Numbered from the stretch's first letter, positions 27,774 to 36,581 are shown. The stretch is DNA of 64,000 nt from Prevotella sp. (GCA_017538105.1 JAFYJN010000024.1:1-64000), one strand, 5' to 3'. The notes: generated by a model from the sequence alone, not told the origin. Numbers and translations: made by a program.

Positions 27774-28598
27774 ATGAAAAACCGACGTTACTTTACACTC
27801 AATATGGGTGGCCGTATGCTCTCGCTCGACACTCCCGTGGCTATGGGTATCCTCAATGCCACGCCCGACTCATTCTATGAGTCGAGCAGGGTGAAAAGTG
27901 AGCGTGACATATCTCAGCGTGCCTTGGACATGGTGGCCGAAGGGGCTGCCATCCTTGACGTGGGAGGCTGTTCCACTCGTCCGGGGTGTGAGCCGGCGGG
28001 AGAAAAAGAGGAGATGGCCCGTCTGCGCCGTTGCCTGCCGGTGGTGCGTCGTGCCTGTCCTGACATTCCCATCAGCGTTGACACGTTCCGTCCTGACGTG
28101 GCACGTATGTGTGTTGAGGAATATGGCGTGACGATGGTCAACGACGTGTCGGGTGGTTCTGACGAAATGTTCCGCATGGTGGCCCGTCTGCGTGTGCCCT
28201 ACGTGCTTATGTCGATTCAGCCTGATGTGCCGTCGATGCTTCGCACCTTCGGCAGACAGGTGGACAGCCTGCATGAGTTCGGCGTGGCCGATGTAGTGCT
28301 CGACCCGGGGTTCGGCTTCGGCAAGACCCTCGACGACAACTACCGTGTGTTGCAACAGCTCGAGCATCTGCACGTCATGGATTTGCCTTTACTGGTAGGT
28401 GTGTCGCGCAAGTCGATGGTTCACCGGCTGCTTGGCATCACTCCCGATGAGGCCCTGAACGCCACCACGGTCCTTCATGTGATGGCTTTGGAAAAGGGGG
28501 CGCATATCCTGCGTGTGCATGATGTGCGTGCCGCTGTTGAAGCCATACGTATCGTTGGCAAGGTGCAGCAGATGGAAAACGAAGAAAAGGAAGGATAG
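27774..28598 (+). CDS. folP: Dihydropteroate synthase
   Basis: 274 residues from ATG 27774 (MKNRRYFTLNMGGRMLSL). It joins the pterin diphosphate to p-aminobenzoate in folate synthesis. The family blocks AMGILNATPDSF (about residues 23-34), ILDVGGCSTRPG, VNDVSGG, VLDPGFGFGKT and GVSRKSMV are all present. The frame extends to 27765, but those codons lie inside the promoter region. cdaA starts 3 bases downstream, so the two are co-transcribed, an arrangement seen in Bacteroidetes. Confidence 0.95.
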   Translation: MKNRRYFTLNMGGRMLSLDTPVAMGILNATPDSFYESSRVKSERDISQRALDMVAEGAAILDVGGCSTRPGCEPAGEKEEMARLRRCLPVVRRACPDIPISVDTFRPDVARMCVEEYGVTMVNDVSGGSDEMFRMVARLRVPYVLMSIQPDVPSMLRTFGRQVDSLHEFGVADVVLDPGFGFGKTLDDNYRVLQQLEHLHVMDLPLLVGVSRKSMVHRLLGITPDEALNATTVLHVMALEKGAHILRVHDVRAAVEAIRIVGKVQQMENEEKEG

Positions 28599-28601
28599 AC
28601 G

Positions 28602-29384
28602 ATGTTTCTGGATTTTGGAATCAAAGATGTAATAGACATCCTGCTCGTGACCTTCATGTTGTATTATTCATACAAACTGATGCGCGAGTCAAAGTCGATG
28701 AATGTGTTCATCGGCGTCATGGTCTTCATCTTGCTCTGGTTGCTCGTGAGCGAGATTCTGGAGATGCGTCTTATGGGTTCCATTCTCGACAAAATGGTGA
28801 GCGTGGGTGCTATCGCCATCGTCGTGCTCTTCCAGGATGAGATACGCACCTTTCTTTACAACCTCGGCGCTCATCAGAGCGTGATGAAGCTGGTTAATGT
28901 TTTCTCTCCCAAGAAAAACAAAAAAGCAAAAAAAGGGAACGAGGGTATCATGCCTATCGTACGCGCCTGCCAGAATATGTCGAAAGGCAAGGTGGGCGCC
29001 CTCGTCGTGATGGAACGTACAAAGTCACTCGATGAGATTGTGATGACGGGCGATATCATCGATGCGGCCATCAACCAGCGGCTCATAGAGAATATCTTTT
29101 TCAAGAACTCGCCGCTGCACGATGGTGCCATGGTCATATCCAAAAACCGTATCAAGGCGGCAGCTTGTATCCTCCCCGTATCGCACGACCTCGACATCCC
29201 CAAGGAGTTTGGTCTGCGCCATCGAGCAGCCTTGGGTATCTCTCAGGAGACGGATGCTTTGGCCATCGCGGTGAGTGAGGAGACAGGACGTATCAGCATT
29301 GCCATCAATGGTGAACTGAAGCCACGTCTTTCTGCAGAAGACCTGGAGAGTATCCTCACCAAGGAGATGAACTTTGAAGAGTAA
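28602..29384 (+). CDS. cdaA: Diadenylate cyclase CdaA (c-di-AMP synthase)
   Basis: 260 residues with three N-terminal membrane helices (residues 10-85) and a DisA_N cyclase domain. The catalytic motifs DGA (in LHDGAMVISKN) and RHR (in LRHRAALGIS) are intact. It makes c-di-AMP from two ATP at the inner membrane; in other bacteria this controls K+ and osmotic balance and wall homeostasis. It is linked to folP by a 3-base gap. Note that a KefB-like antiporter lies in the same window, with no shown link. Confidence 0.93.
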   Translation: MFLDFGIKDVIDILLVTFMLYYSYKLMRESKSMNVFIGVMVFILLWLLVSEILEMRLMGSILDKMVSVGAIAIVVLFQDEIRTFLYNLGAHQSVMKLVNVFSPKKNKKAKKGNEGIMPIVRACQNMSKGKVGALVVMERTKSLDEIVMTGDIIDAAINQRLIENIFFKNSPLHDGAMVISKNRIKAAACILPVSHDLDIPKEFGLRHRAALGISQETDALAIAVSEETGRISIAINGELKPRLSAEDLESILTKEMNFEE

Positions 29385-29545
29385 AAAAGTAAAAGGGTAA
29401 AAGAGTAAAAGTCGTAGTCTGAGTAATGTCCATTTTAACTTCCACTTTAACTCCCATGAGCGAAGCGAATTTACTACCACTTTAACTCCCGATTAAGCTC
29501 TTATGAGCGAAGCGAATGAACTTCCACTTTAACTCCCCTTTAATA
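29385..29545. repeat. Word arrays between cdaA and pta
   Basis: The spacer starts with GTAAAAGGGTAAAAGAGTAAAAG words, then TTAACTTCC/TTAACTCCC words with two copies of ATGAGCGAAGCGAAT, whose GCGAAGCGA can form a mini-hairpin. The same composite recurs near 33170 (inverted) and 36340. Confidence 0.75.
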
Positions 29546-29582
29546 TCAGAACTCCAATTCTTATAACTAAATACTTAAAAGC

Positions 29583-30590
29583 ATGAGTTTGATACAACAA
29601 ATCATTGAGCGCGCGAAAAGCAATAAGCAGCGCATCGTTCTCCCCGAAGCCACTGAGGAGCGAACATTGAGGGCTGCCGACCGTGTATTGGCCGACGATA
29701 TGGCCGACCTGATTCTTATCGGCAATCCCGAAGAGATACATGCCTTAGCAGACAAATGGGAACTGAAGCATATCGATAAAGCGACGCTTATCGACCCGGA
29801 AAACAATACCAAGAGTGAGGAATATGCACAGCTGCTCGCTGAGCTGCGTAAGAAAAAGGGCATGACCATAGAACAAGCCCGTGAACTGGTGAAGAACCCG
29901 CTCTATCTTGGATGTATGATTATCAAAACCGAGGGAGCCGACGGACAGATTTCCGGTGCATTATCTACTACTGGAGAGACATTGCGTCCTGCCTTGCAGA
30001 TTATCAAATGTGCTCCGGGTATTACCTGTGTGAGCGGGGCTATGTTGCTCATCACCAAGAAACCTGAATTTGGTGAGAATGGTGTTCTCGTGGTGGGCGA
30101 TGTGGCTGTCACGCCCATGCCCGACGCAGCCCAGTTGTCGCAGATTGCGGTGTGTACCGCACAGACGGCACGTAGCGTGGCAGGCTTCGATGACCCACGT
30201 GTGGCTATGTTGAGCTTCTCTACCAAGGGTAGCGCTACCCATGAGGTGGTGGACAAGGTGATTGAGGCCACCCGTCTGGCACGTGAGCTGAATCCTGAGC
30301 TGAAGATTGACGGTGAGCTGCAGGCCGACGCAGCCCTCGTGCCGTCGGTGGGTAATAAGAAGGCACCGGGCAGCGACATTGCTGGAAAAGCCAATGTGCT
30401 CGTGTTCCCGAACCTCGAAGTGGGCAATATCGCCTATAAACTGGTGCAGCGTCTTGGTGACGCCATCGCCGTGGGTCCCATCCTTCAAGGCATCGCCCGT
30501 CCGGTGAACGACCTCAGCCGCGGCTGCTCGGTTGATGATATCTACTATCTCGTGGCCATCACTGCTTGTCAGGCCATGGATGCAAAATAG
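29583..30590 (+). CDS. pta: Phosphate acetyltransferase
   Basis: 335 residues, the short form without an N-terminal regulatory domain. It converts acetyl-CoA and phosphate to acetyl-phosphate and CoA. The PTA_PTB fold is supported by IVLPEATEERTLRAADRVL, MLSFSTKGSA, KIDGELQADAALVP and NVLVFPNLEVGNIAYKLVQR. With ackA, 64 bases downstream, it forms the acetate pathway for ATP production. Confidence 0.95.
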   Translation: MSLIQQIIERAKSNKQRIVLPEATEERTLRAADRVLADDMADLILIGNPEEIHALADKWELKHIDKATLIDPENNTKSEEYAQLLAELRKKKGMTIEQARELVKNPLYLGCMIIKTEGADGQISGALSTTGETLRPALQIIKCAPGITCVSGAMLLITKKPEFGENGVLVVGDVAVTPMPDAAQLSQIAVCTAQTARSVAGFDDPRVAMLSFSTKGSATHEVVDKVIEATRLARELNPELKIDGELQADAALVPSVGNKKAPGSDIAGKANVLVFPNLEVGNIAYKLVQRLGDAIAVGPILQGIARPVNDLSRGCSVDDIYYLVAITACQAMDAK

Positions 30591-30595
30591 AATGT

Positions 30596-30654
30596 ATAGA
30601 ATCATCGCAAAGCGATAATTCAAAATTCAACAACCAAAATTCAAAATTCTTAAC
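30596..30654. repeat. Short word array between pta and ackA
   Basis: ATCGCAAAGCGATAATTCAAAATTCAAC and related CAAAATTC words, with the mini-hairpin TCGCAAAGCGA, fill the 64-base spacer. Confidence 0.6.
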
Positions 30655-31845
30655 ATGAAGATTTTAGTTTTAAACTGTGGTTCCTCGTCCATCAAGTATG
30701 CTTTGTATGACATGGACACAAAGACAGTGATGACATCAGGCGGCGCAGAGCGCGTGGGACTTGAAGGGTCATTTGTGAAAGTGAAACTGGCCAATGGCGA
30801 GAAGAAACAGATAATGCACGACATACCTGAACATACCGAGGGCGTGAAGTTCATCTTCTCATTGCTTACCGACCCCAAGATAGGTGTTATCAAAGACCTG
30901 AAGGAGATAGATGCCGTAGGACACCGTATGGTGCATGGCGGCGAGAAATTCAATAAGAGCGTGGTACTCACCGACGAGGTGCTCAAGGTGTTTGAAGAGT
31001 GCTCCGATTTGGCTCCGCTTCATAACCCCGCAAACCTGAAGGGCGTCAATGCCGTGAAGGAACTATTGCCCGGACTGACTCAGGTGGGTGTGTTTGATAC
31101 TGCTTTCCACCAGACCATGCCACCGAAGGCATATATGTATGCCATTCCTTACGAACTGTATGAGAAGTATGGCATACGTCGCTATGGATTCCACGGTACC
31201 AGTCACCGCTATGTGTCGGCACGTGCCTGCGAGTTCCTGGGCATCAAGGCTGAAGGCACCAAGATGGTCACCTGTCATGTGGGCAACGGCGGCTCTATCT
31301 GTGCCGTGAAAGACGGTAAATGCATTGACACCTCAATGGGTCTCACCCCGTTGGAGGGTCTGATGATGGGTACCCGCGCCGGCGATATCGACGGTGGTGC
31401 TGTGACGTTTATTGAGAAAAAACTCGGACTGGATGCCGACGGCATGTCGAACCTGCTCAACAAGAAGAGTGGTGTTGCCGGACTCACCGGTGGCAAGAGT
31501 GATATGCGTGATGTGGAGGCTGCCGCCAAGGAAGGTGATGACCGCGCCCGTCTGGCACAAGACATGTATTTCTATCGTATCAAGAAATATATCGGAGCCT
31601 ATGCCGCCGCAATGGGTGGACTTGATGTTATCGTGTTCACTGCGGGTGTGGGCGAGAACCAGATAGGTATGCGTTCCGAGGTGTGCAAGGACATGGAGTT
31701 CCTGGGCGTGCTGTTCGACGAGGAGAAGAATAAAGTGCGCGGTGAGGAGGCTGTCATCTCTGCCGATGACTCTCGCGTCAAGGTTGTGGTCATCCCCACC
31801 GATGAGGAGCTGATGATTGCTACCGACACGATGAACCTGTTGTAA
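30655..31845 (+). CDS. ackA: Acetate kinase
   Basis: 396 residues. It transfers phosphate from acetyl-phosphate to ADP, giving ATP and acetate. Typical blocks are MKILVLNCGSSSIKYAL at the start, GHRMVHGGEKF (Arg of the active site), FDTAFHQTMP, YGFHGTSHRYVS and GVGENQIGMRSEV. The length is normal. It is the second gene of the pta-ackA pair and is followed by a hairpin. Confidence 0.96.
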   Translation: MKILVLNCGSSSIKYALYDMDTKTVMTSGGAERVGLEGSFVKVKLANGEKKQIMHDIPEHTEGVKFIFSLLTDPKIGVIKDLKEIDAVGHRMVHGGEKFNKSVVLTDEVLKVFEECSDLAPLHNPANLKGVNAVKELLPGLTQVGVFDTAFHQTMPPKAYMYAIPYELYEKYGIRRYGFHGTSHRYVSARACEFLGIKAEGTKMVTCHVGNGGSICAVKDGKCIDTSMGLTPLEGLMMGTRAGDIDGGAVTFIEKKLGLDADGMSNLLNKKSGVAGLTGGKSDMRDVEAAAKEGDDRARLAQDMYFYRIKKYIGAYAAAMGGLDVIVFTAGVGENQIGMRSEVCKDMEFLGVLFDEEKNKVRGEEAVISADDSRVKVVVIPTDEELMIATDTMNLL

Positions 31846-31850
31846 ACAAA

Positions 31851-31882
31851 TGAAAGCGCGCTTCTCACGAGGCGCGCTTTCA
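31851..31882. terminator. Hairpin after ackA
   Basis: An 11-bp perfect stem TGAAAGCGCGC / GCGCGCTTTCA with a 10-base loop begins 6 bases after the ackA stop. No strong T-run follows, but the place between convergent genes fits a terminator. Confidence 0.6.
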
Positions 31883-32050
31883 CAACATAAAAAAGACTTA
31901 ACTTGATTCTACAAACCTGATTACTAAAATACTTGTTGACGAGATTAAAATTGAATGTTTCTTCTGCAAAGATAATGTATCCGTGCACCGGAACAAAATC
32001 TTTTCGGCAAAACGACATTTTTACTCAACCAACAGAGTCATTTTAGTGGA

Positions 32051-32815
32051 TTAAGGTTGACTCTCTCCCTCCACGTACTCCTCGTAGAAGAGGTGTTCGC
32101 CGTCGAAGACGACATAGGAGAATTGCCATATCCAGTCACCGAGAATCATCATCCTGCTTTTCCTCGACAACTTCAGGTCTAGTTCGATATGTCGGTGTCC
32201 ATAGATGAAATAGTCAATGTCGTCGTGTGTCTTCATGTATTCCTTGGTGAAGAGCACGAGCCATTCTTTGTCTTCGCCTTGATAGGGCAGTTCTTTGCCG
32301 TCGGCACGTTTCATACGGCTGTGCTTGGCCCAGTGCAGACCGAGCCACATGCCTTGACGTGGATGGATGAAATTGAGCATGCGTTGGCAGAAACGGTTGT
32401 GGAACATCTTACGCAGGATTTTGAAACGAGGGTCAGGGTCGCCCAGTCCGTCGCCGTGTGCCAGGAAGAACACCTTGCCGTAGATTTCTGTCGTCAACGG
32501 TTGCTTATGTACAACCACCCCGCATTCCTTTTCCAGATAACCGTAGGTCCATATGTCGTGGTTACCTGTGAAGAAATGCACCTCCACGCCCATGTCGGTG
32601 AGCTCCGACAACTTGCCTAGGAAACGGGTATAGCCCTTGGGTACCACATATCGGTATTCGTTCCAGAAATCGAACATGTCGCCTAAGAGGTACACGGCAG
32701 CAGCCTTGTGCTTGATGGCATCAAGGAAACGTACTAAACGGCGTTCCTGCGTGCGCCCGTGTTCGATGGCAAGCGAACCGAGGTGGGCATCGGAGAGGAA
32801 ATACACATTTTTCAT
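32051..32815 (-). CDS. lpxH: UDP-2,3-diacylglucosamine diphosphatase, LpxH-type
   Basis: 254 residues. A calcineurin-like metallophosphatase of the LpxH type, which cleaves UDP-2,3-diacylglucosamine to lipid X in lipid A synthesis. The metal ligands are visible: SDAHLG (8-13), GDMFDFWNEY (about 45), GNHDIW (about 83), LAHGDGLG and YGHRHIEL near the end. A sufT-like gene lies 16 bases upstream in the same direction. Confidence 0.88.
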   Translation of the reverse strand: MKNVYFLSDAHLGSLAIEHGRTQERRLVRFLDAIKHKAAAVYLLGDMFDFWNEYRYVVPKGYTRFLGKLSELTDMGVEVHFFTGNHDIWTYGYLEKECGVVVHKQPLTTEIYGKVFFLAHGDGLGDPDPRFKILRKMFHNRFCQRMLNFIHPRQGMWLGLHWAKHSRMKRADGKELPYQGEDKEWLVLFTKEYMKTHDDIDYFIYGHRHIELDLKLSRKSRMMILGDWIWQFSYVVFDGEHLFYEEYVEGESQP

Positions 32816-32831
32816 CTTTCTCGTCTTTTAT

Positions 32832-33152
32832 TTAGTCCAGACCCAGTTCCACTTTCGCTTCCTCACTCATCATGTCCTTGTCCCAGGCGGGTTCGAACAC
32901 CAGTTGTACGTTGGCTGAAGTCACTTCGCGCAGTCCTTCCACTTTCTGCCGAACATCTTCAAGGATGAAATCAGCGGCGGGGCAGGTGGGGGCTGTAAAG
33001 GTCATGTCAATATCGACCGATGCATCGTCTTTCACGTCAATTTTGTATATCAGTCCTAAGTCGTAGATGTTGACTGGTATTTCCGGATCGAAGACGGTGC
33101 GCAGCACATCGACGATACGTCCTTCTATGTTTGTTCTTTCTTCTGCAGTCAT
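32832..33152 (-). CDS. MIP18/DUF59-family protein, SufT-like Fe-S assembly factor
   Basis: 106 residues with the DUF59 core: VLRTVFDPEIPVNIYDLGLIY, DMTFTAPTCPAADFI (with the conserved Cys) and VEGLREVTSANVQLVFEPAWDKD. Relatives (SufT, PaaD) assist Fe-S cluster transfer. It is a stand-alone gene between radC and lpxH, not in a suf cluster. The call of the family is secure; the exact role is inferred. Confidence 0.88.
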   Translation of the reverse strand: MTAEERTNIEGRIVDVLRTVFDPEIPVNIYDLGLIYKIDVKDDASVDIDMTFTAPTCPAADFILEDVRQKVEGLREVTSANVQLVFEPAWDKDMMSEEAKVELGLD

Positions 33153-33169
33153 TGTTGTATCGTTTTATC

Positions 33170-33272
33170 GGAAGTTAAAATGGGAGTTAATTCGCTTCGC
33201 TCATGGAAGTTAAAATGGACATTACTCTGCCTGCAACTTTTACTTTTTTACCCTTTTACCTTTTTACTCCTT
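33170..33272. repeat. Word arrays between radC and the sufT-like gene
   Basis: The inverse orientation of the 29.4 kb composite: GAAGTTAAAATGGGAGTTAATTCGCTTCGCTCATGG words, then ACTTTTACTTTTTTACCC words up to the radC stop. Confidence 0.7.
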
Positions 33273-33965
33273 TTATAGCCTTCCTTGTTCCCGGTAACTA
33301 TAATACTGCCCGTCGGTGACGATGACATGGTCAAGTAAATGTATGCGCATCAGGTCGCATGCTTTTTGGAATCGTTCCGTCAGTTGGTCGTCGTCGCGAC
33401 TGGGACGGATGTTGCCCGAGGGGTGGTTGTGGCACAGTGCGATGATGGTGGCATTATTCAGCATCGCATGTTTTAACGCGATGCGCACATCGACTGCCGT
33501 CTCGCTGATGCCGCCGTGCGAGAGTTGAACCTCTTTGATTAGGCCGTAGTTCTGGTTCATGAGCACCACCCATGCCTCTTCCACGTCTTTGTCGCGCAAA
33601 TGCCCTACCATCAGGTCGTAAATGGCGTTCGGGCTGTCCAGTTTTTCGCGTTGTCGCGCCCCTTCCGTCTGTCTCCGTTTCCCCAGTTCGCAGGCGGCAA
33701 GGATAGTGATGGCTTTGGCTTCGCCGATGCCTTTGAAGGACATCAGTTCTTCAATGCTCATCTTGCCTAGCGTGTTTAGGTTGCCGCCACAGTGGGCAAG
33801 CACCTGGTTCATCAGGCCTACAGCCGTCACTTCGGGCGTTCCTGAACCAATGAGGATGGCCAACAACTCAGCATCGCTTAGTGCGGCGGCACCGAGAAGT
33901 GCCAGTCGTTCGCGAGGACGGTCTTCCATGCGCCACTCGTTGATGTTGAGTTTATTGTGGTTCAT
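33273..33965 (-). CDS. radC: RadC-family JAB/MPN-domain protein
   Basis: 230 residues from ATG 33965 (MNHNKLNINEWRMEDRPRERL). N-terminal UPF0758 helix-hairpin-helix part (LSDAELLAILIGSG, LMSFKGIGEAKA) and a C-terminal JAB domain with the metal motif HNHPSGNIRPSRDD. RadC proteins are widespread; the historical DNA repair role is doubtful. The open frame continues to 34121, but those codons translate word arrays (ATTQHSTLNIQHS) and are rejected. Confidence 0.92.
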   Translation of the reverse strand: MNHNKLNINEWRMEDRPRERLALLGAAALSDAELLAILIGSGTPEVTAVGLMNQVLAHCGGNLNTLGKMSIEELMSFKGIGEAKAITILAACELGKRRQTEGARQREKLDSPNAIYDLMVGHLRDKDVEEAWVVLMNQNYGLIKEVQLSHGGISETAVDVRIALKHAMLNNATIIALCHNHPSGNIRPSRDDDQLTERFQKACDLMRIHLLDHVIVTDGQYYSYREQGRL

Positions 33966-34217
33966 ATACGAATGTTGAATGTTGAGTGTTGAATGTTGAG
34001 TGGTCGCTACGCAATTCCGAATTTTCATTGAAGAATTTGTAGAGTATTCTCTTGCCCCTTGCTCCTTGCCCCCTGCCACTTCATACTCCCTCCCTTTGGG
34101 AGGGCCGGGGTGGGTGCTCACCCCTCACCTCTCACCACTTCATACCCCCTCCCTTGGGGAGGGACGGGGTGGGTTTTCCCTCTGGCTATTCTCTTGCCCC
34201 CTGCTCCTTGCCCCTTC
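33966..34217. repeat. Composite of word arrays and two 3'-end palindromes
   Basis: In order: GAATGTTGAGTGTTGAATG words, GTCGCTACGCAATTC, TATTCTCTTGCCCCTTGCTCC words, a palindrome CTCCCTCCC-TTT-GGGAGGG with GGGGTGGG (about 34086-34113), CTCACCCCTCACCTCTCACC, a second palindrome (about 34145-34176) and more CTTGCCCCCTGCTCC words. All five element kinds of the window meet here, downstream of the glycosyltransferase. Confidence 0.8.
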
Positions 34218-35264
34218 CTACTTATAGAAATTCTTCTCAAAGGCATGAAACTCATCCTTGCCTCTCACGCAACGTTTCCACCATGCCGAGAGGAACCCAC
34301 AACCATAACCGAATAATTGCACAAACGAGGCCCCCACGCTAAGAGCACCGATTTTTATGCTCTTGTTGCGTATGCTGGCATCTATGAAGATGACCAGGCA
34401 GAAGAGCAGGATGGGAATCCATGGTGCGGCGCAGAGCCAGTAGTATCGGTGGATGCTGTCCTCTCCTCCATATTCCATGAGGATACGTCCTACAGCGGAG
34501 ATGAGGATGAGTGCTATCGTTCCCACGGTGAAGACGGTGGGCAGCAGGTGTACGGCCTTGAGCGTGCCGGGATGGCGCTTTGTCAGGTTGATACGTGCTA
34601 TGCCGCTGTTGAATACCTGACGGAAAAACTTACGGAAGTCGGTGCGTCGCTTGTGCCATACCCATGCCTCGGGGAACAGGCGGCAGCGGCAGCCGTTCTG
34701 CACGATGCGGTAGCTGAAGTCGATGTCCTCGCCGAAGCGCATCTTTGAGAAGCCACCCAGTTGCTTGTACACATCGCGCCGTATGCCCATGTTGAACGAG
34801 CGGGGGTAGAACTTGTCGAGTTTCTTCTTTCCGCCGCGTATGCCGCCGGTGGTGAAGAAACTCGTCATCGAATAGGAGATGGCTTTCTGCGTGTCGGTAA
34901 ACGACTCGTGGGAACGGTCGGGACCACCGAAGGCATCAGCCGGTTCACGTTGCAGCTCCTTCTCCACCTCGGAGAGGTAACCCTCGGGCAGCACCACGTC
35001 GGAGTCAAGCACGATGAGGTATTCGCCATGTGCCCTCTCTGCACCGTAGTTACGGCTCTGTCCCGGCCCGGAATTGTCCTTGTAAAAATAATGTAAGTCG
35101 AGTGTGTTGGCATAGCCCTCACACACCGACTTACAGTCTTTTGTCGAACCATCTTCCACGATAATCACCTCAAAATCCTTCTCCGTCTGTCGGGTGAGGC
35201 TCTCGAGGAGTTCGTCCACCTCATCGGGGCGGTTGAATACGGGAATGATGATGGAGTATCTCAT
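34218..35264 (-). CDS. Family 2 glycosyltransferase, membrane-anchored
   Basis: 348 residues. GT-A domain at residues 1-240 with IIIPVFNRPDEVDELLESL, EVIIVEDGST, the DxD-type motif in VLDSDVVLP and FGEDIDFSYRI, followed by three C-terminal hydrophobic segments (AVHLLPTVFTVGTIALILI, WLCAAPWIPILLFCLVIFI, SFVQLFGYGCGF). It should transfer a sugar from a nucleotide donor at the cytoplasmic membrane; acceptor unknown. It starts 4 bases after the efp stop, so it is in the efp transcript. Confidence 0.88.
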   Translation of the reverse strand: MRYSIIIPVFNRPDEVDELLESLTRQTEKDFEVIIVEDGSTKDCKSVCEGYANTLDLHYFYKDNSGPGQSRNYGAERAHGEYLIVLDSDVVLPEGYLSEVEKELQREPADAFGGPDRSHESFTDTQKAISYSMTSFFTTGGIRGGKKKLDKFYPRSFNMGIRRDVYKQLGGFSKMRFGEDIDFSYRIVQNGCRCRLFPEAWVWHKRRTDFRKFFRQVFNSGIARINLTKRHPGTLKAVHLLPTVFTVGTIALILISAVGRILMEYGGEDSIHRYYWLCAAPWIPILLFCLVIFIDASIRNKSIKIGALSVGASFVQLFGYGCGFLSAWWKRCVRGKDEFHAFEKNFYK

Positions 35265-35268
35265 GTTG

Positions 35269-35835
35269 TTATTCTTTCACGCGCTGCAAGTACGAACCGT
35301 CGCGTGTGTCCACCTGGATAAGGTCGCCCTCGTTGATGAACAGAGGAACGCGTACCTCGACGCCTGTCTCCAGCGTGGCCGGTTTGGTGGCATTAGTGGC
35401 GGTGTCGCCTTTCACGCCCGGTTCGCTGTGGGTGATGCGCAGGTTGGTCTTCACGGGCATCTCAGCATAGAGGATCGTGTTGGTGTCGGCATCGCTCACC
35501 ACATCCACCACGTCGCTTTCTTTCATGAAGTCCACACCGGTGATGAGTTCCTTAGCAATGGGAATCTGGTCGTAGGTCTCTTGGTTCATGAAGATGTAGT
35601 CCTGACCTTCCAGATACAGGTATTGGTAGGGACGACGCTCCACGCGAACGTCTTCCAAAGCCTCGCCGATGTTGAAACGTTTTTCCAATACACGTCCGCT
35701 CACCACGTCTTTCAAGGTCGTTCTCATGATGGTGTTGCCCTTTCCTGGTTTCACGTGCAGGAAGTCGATGCAGAAATACAGCTTGCCATCCAGGCGGATG
35801 CAAGTTCCTTTTTTGATGTCTTGTGATTTAATCAT
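35269..35835 (-). CDS. efp: Translation elongation factor P
   Basis: 188 residues, three beta-domains. EF-P binds stalled ribosomes and helps polyproline synthesis. The loop KPGKGNTIMR has Lys32 at the place of the modified Lys34 of E. coli EF-P; the modification enzyme is not in the window. The ends EVRVPLFINEGDLIQVDTRDGSYLQRV are typical. Its promoter is divergent from that of rpmH. Confidence 0.96.
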   Translation of the reverse strand: MIKSQDIKKGTCIRLDGKLYFCIDFLHVKPGKGNTIMRTTLKDVVSGRVLEKRFNIGEALEDVRVERRPYQYLYLEGQDYIFMNQETYDQIPIAKELITGVDFMKESDVVDVVSDADTNTILYAEMPVKTNLRITHSEPGVKGDTATNATKPATLETGVEVRVPLFINEGDLIQVDTRDGSYLQRVKE

Positions 35836-35884
35836 TTTGGTATAATTGTTTTGATGTGATGTTCTTTCTTGTCTTTTTGCGCTG

Positions 35885-35892
35885 CAAAAATA
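35885..35892 (-). promoter_or_regulatory. -7 element TATTTTTG for efp
   Basis: On the minus strand TATTTTTG lies 49 bases before the efp ATG. It probably also serves the glycosyltransferase and perhaps the genes beyond. Confidence 0.55.
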
Positions 35893-35975
35893 ATAAAAAT
35901 GCCCTTTTTTTACGAAAAATCACAAAAGAAAATGCTAATTTTTGAAGAAAACTTTGTTATTTCAAAAGAAATGAG

Positions 35976-35983
35976 TACTTTTG
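35976..35983 (+). promoter_or_regulatory. -7 element TACTTTTG for rpmH
   Basis: TACTTTTG with TTTG at 35953-35956 (19-base spacing) and a leader of about 55 bases before rpmH. Confidence 0.65.
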
Positions 35984-36043
35984 CACCCCAAAAGGTCGAA
36001 AACGGCCTATTCTTTTGCTTAAACAATAAAATCATAAATAAAA

Positions 36044-36199
36044 ATGAAAAGAACATTTCAACCCCACAATCGCAGGAGAGTGAACAAGCACGGTTTCCGT
36101 GAGAGAATGTCCACCAAGAACGGTCGTCGCGTGTTGGCTTCACGTCGTGCCAAGGGCCGCAAGAAGCTCACCGTCTCCGATGAGCACCACGGAAAATAA
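36044..36199 (+). CDS. rpmH: 50S ribosomal protein L34
   Basis: 51 residues. It reads [20 protein letters not shown] and ends [10 protein letters not shown]. The RxxxHGFRxRMxTxxGRxVLxxRRxKGR signature of L34 is complete. The gene has its own promoter and a terminator. It lies away from dnaA/rnpA, as is usual in Bacteroidetes, and is divergent from efp. Confidence 0.97.
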   Translation: MKRTFQPHNRRRVNKHGFRERMSTKNGRRVLASRRAKGRKKLTVSDEHHGK

Positions 36200-36228
36200 G
36201 TGTTTCACTTATCCATCAAGTAAAGAGG

Positions 36229-36262
36229 ACAGGAAAAGCAAGGCTTTTTCCTGTTTTTTTTG
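36229..36262 (+). terminator. Intrinsic terminator of rpmH
   Basis: ACAGGAAAA...TTTTCCTGT stem (36229-36254) followed by TTTTTTTTG. Confidence 0.8.
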
Positions 36263-36275
36263 TTTAATTTCAAAG

Positions 36276-36530
36276 GAGTAAAAAAGGAAGTAGAAAGGGA
36301 AGTTAAGCACTTCGTGCTGGACAATAGCTTGAAAGGGTAAAAAGGTAAAGAAGTAAAAGGGTAAAAAGTTGTGGGCGGAGCAATGTCCATTTTAACTCCC
36401 AATTAAGCTCTTATGAGCGAAGCGAATTAACTCCCACTTTAACTTCCTATTATACAAAAACTACCATGAGCGAAGCGAATTAGCTTCCATTTTTACTTCC
36501 CCTTAACTCCTTTCTATAACTTCCCCTTAA
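36276..36530. repeat. Word arrays between rpmH and the PASTA gene
   Basis: The spacer holds AAGCACTTCGTGCTGGACAA (mini-hairpin GCACTTCGTGC), AAAGGGTAAAAAGG words, then TTAACTCCC/TTAACTTCC words with two GAGCGAAGCGAATTA copies. From 36531 to 36649 there is an AT-rich stretch holding the promoter below. Confidence 0.75.
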
Positions 36531-36573
36531 AAAGAAATTCTCCCTTATTGTCATGTAATTCGGGATTAATGTG

Positions 36574-36581
36574 TAAATTTG
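36574..36581 (+). promoter_or_regulatory. -7 element TAAATTTG for the PASTA-rluD-ddl operon
   Basis: TAAATTTG lies 68 bases before ATG 36650, downstream of the word array. Confidence 0.55.

Noticed and set aside
33966..34121. An N-terminal extension of radC (52 codons)
   Set aside because: The added residues are translations of word arrays; ATG 33965 fits the family start.
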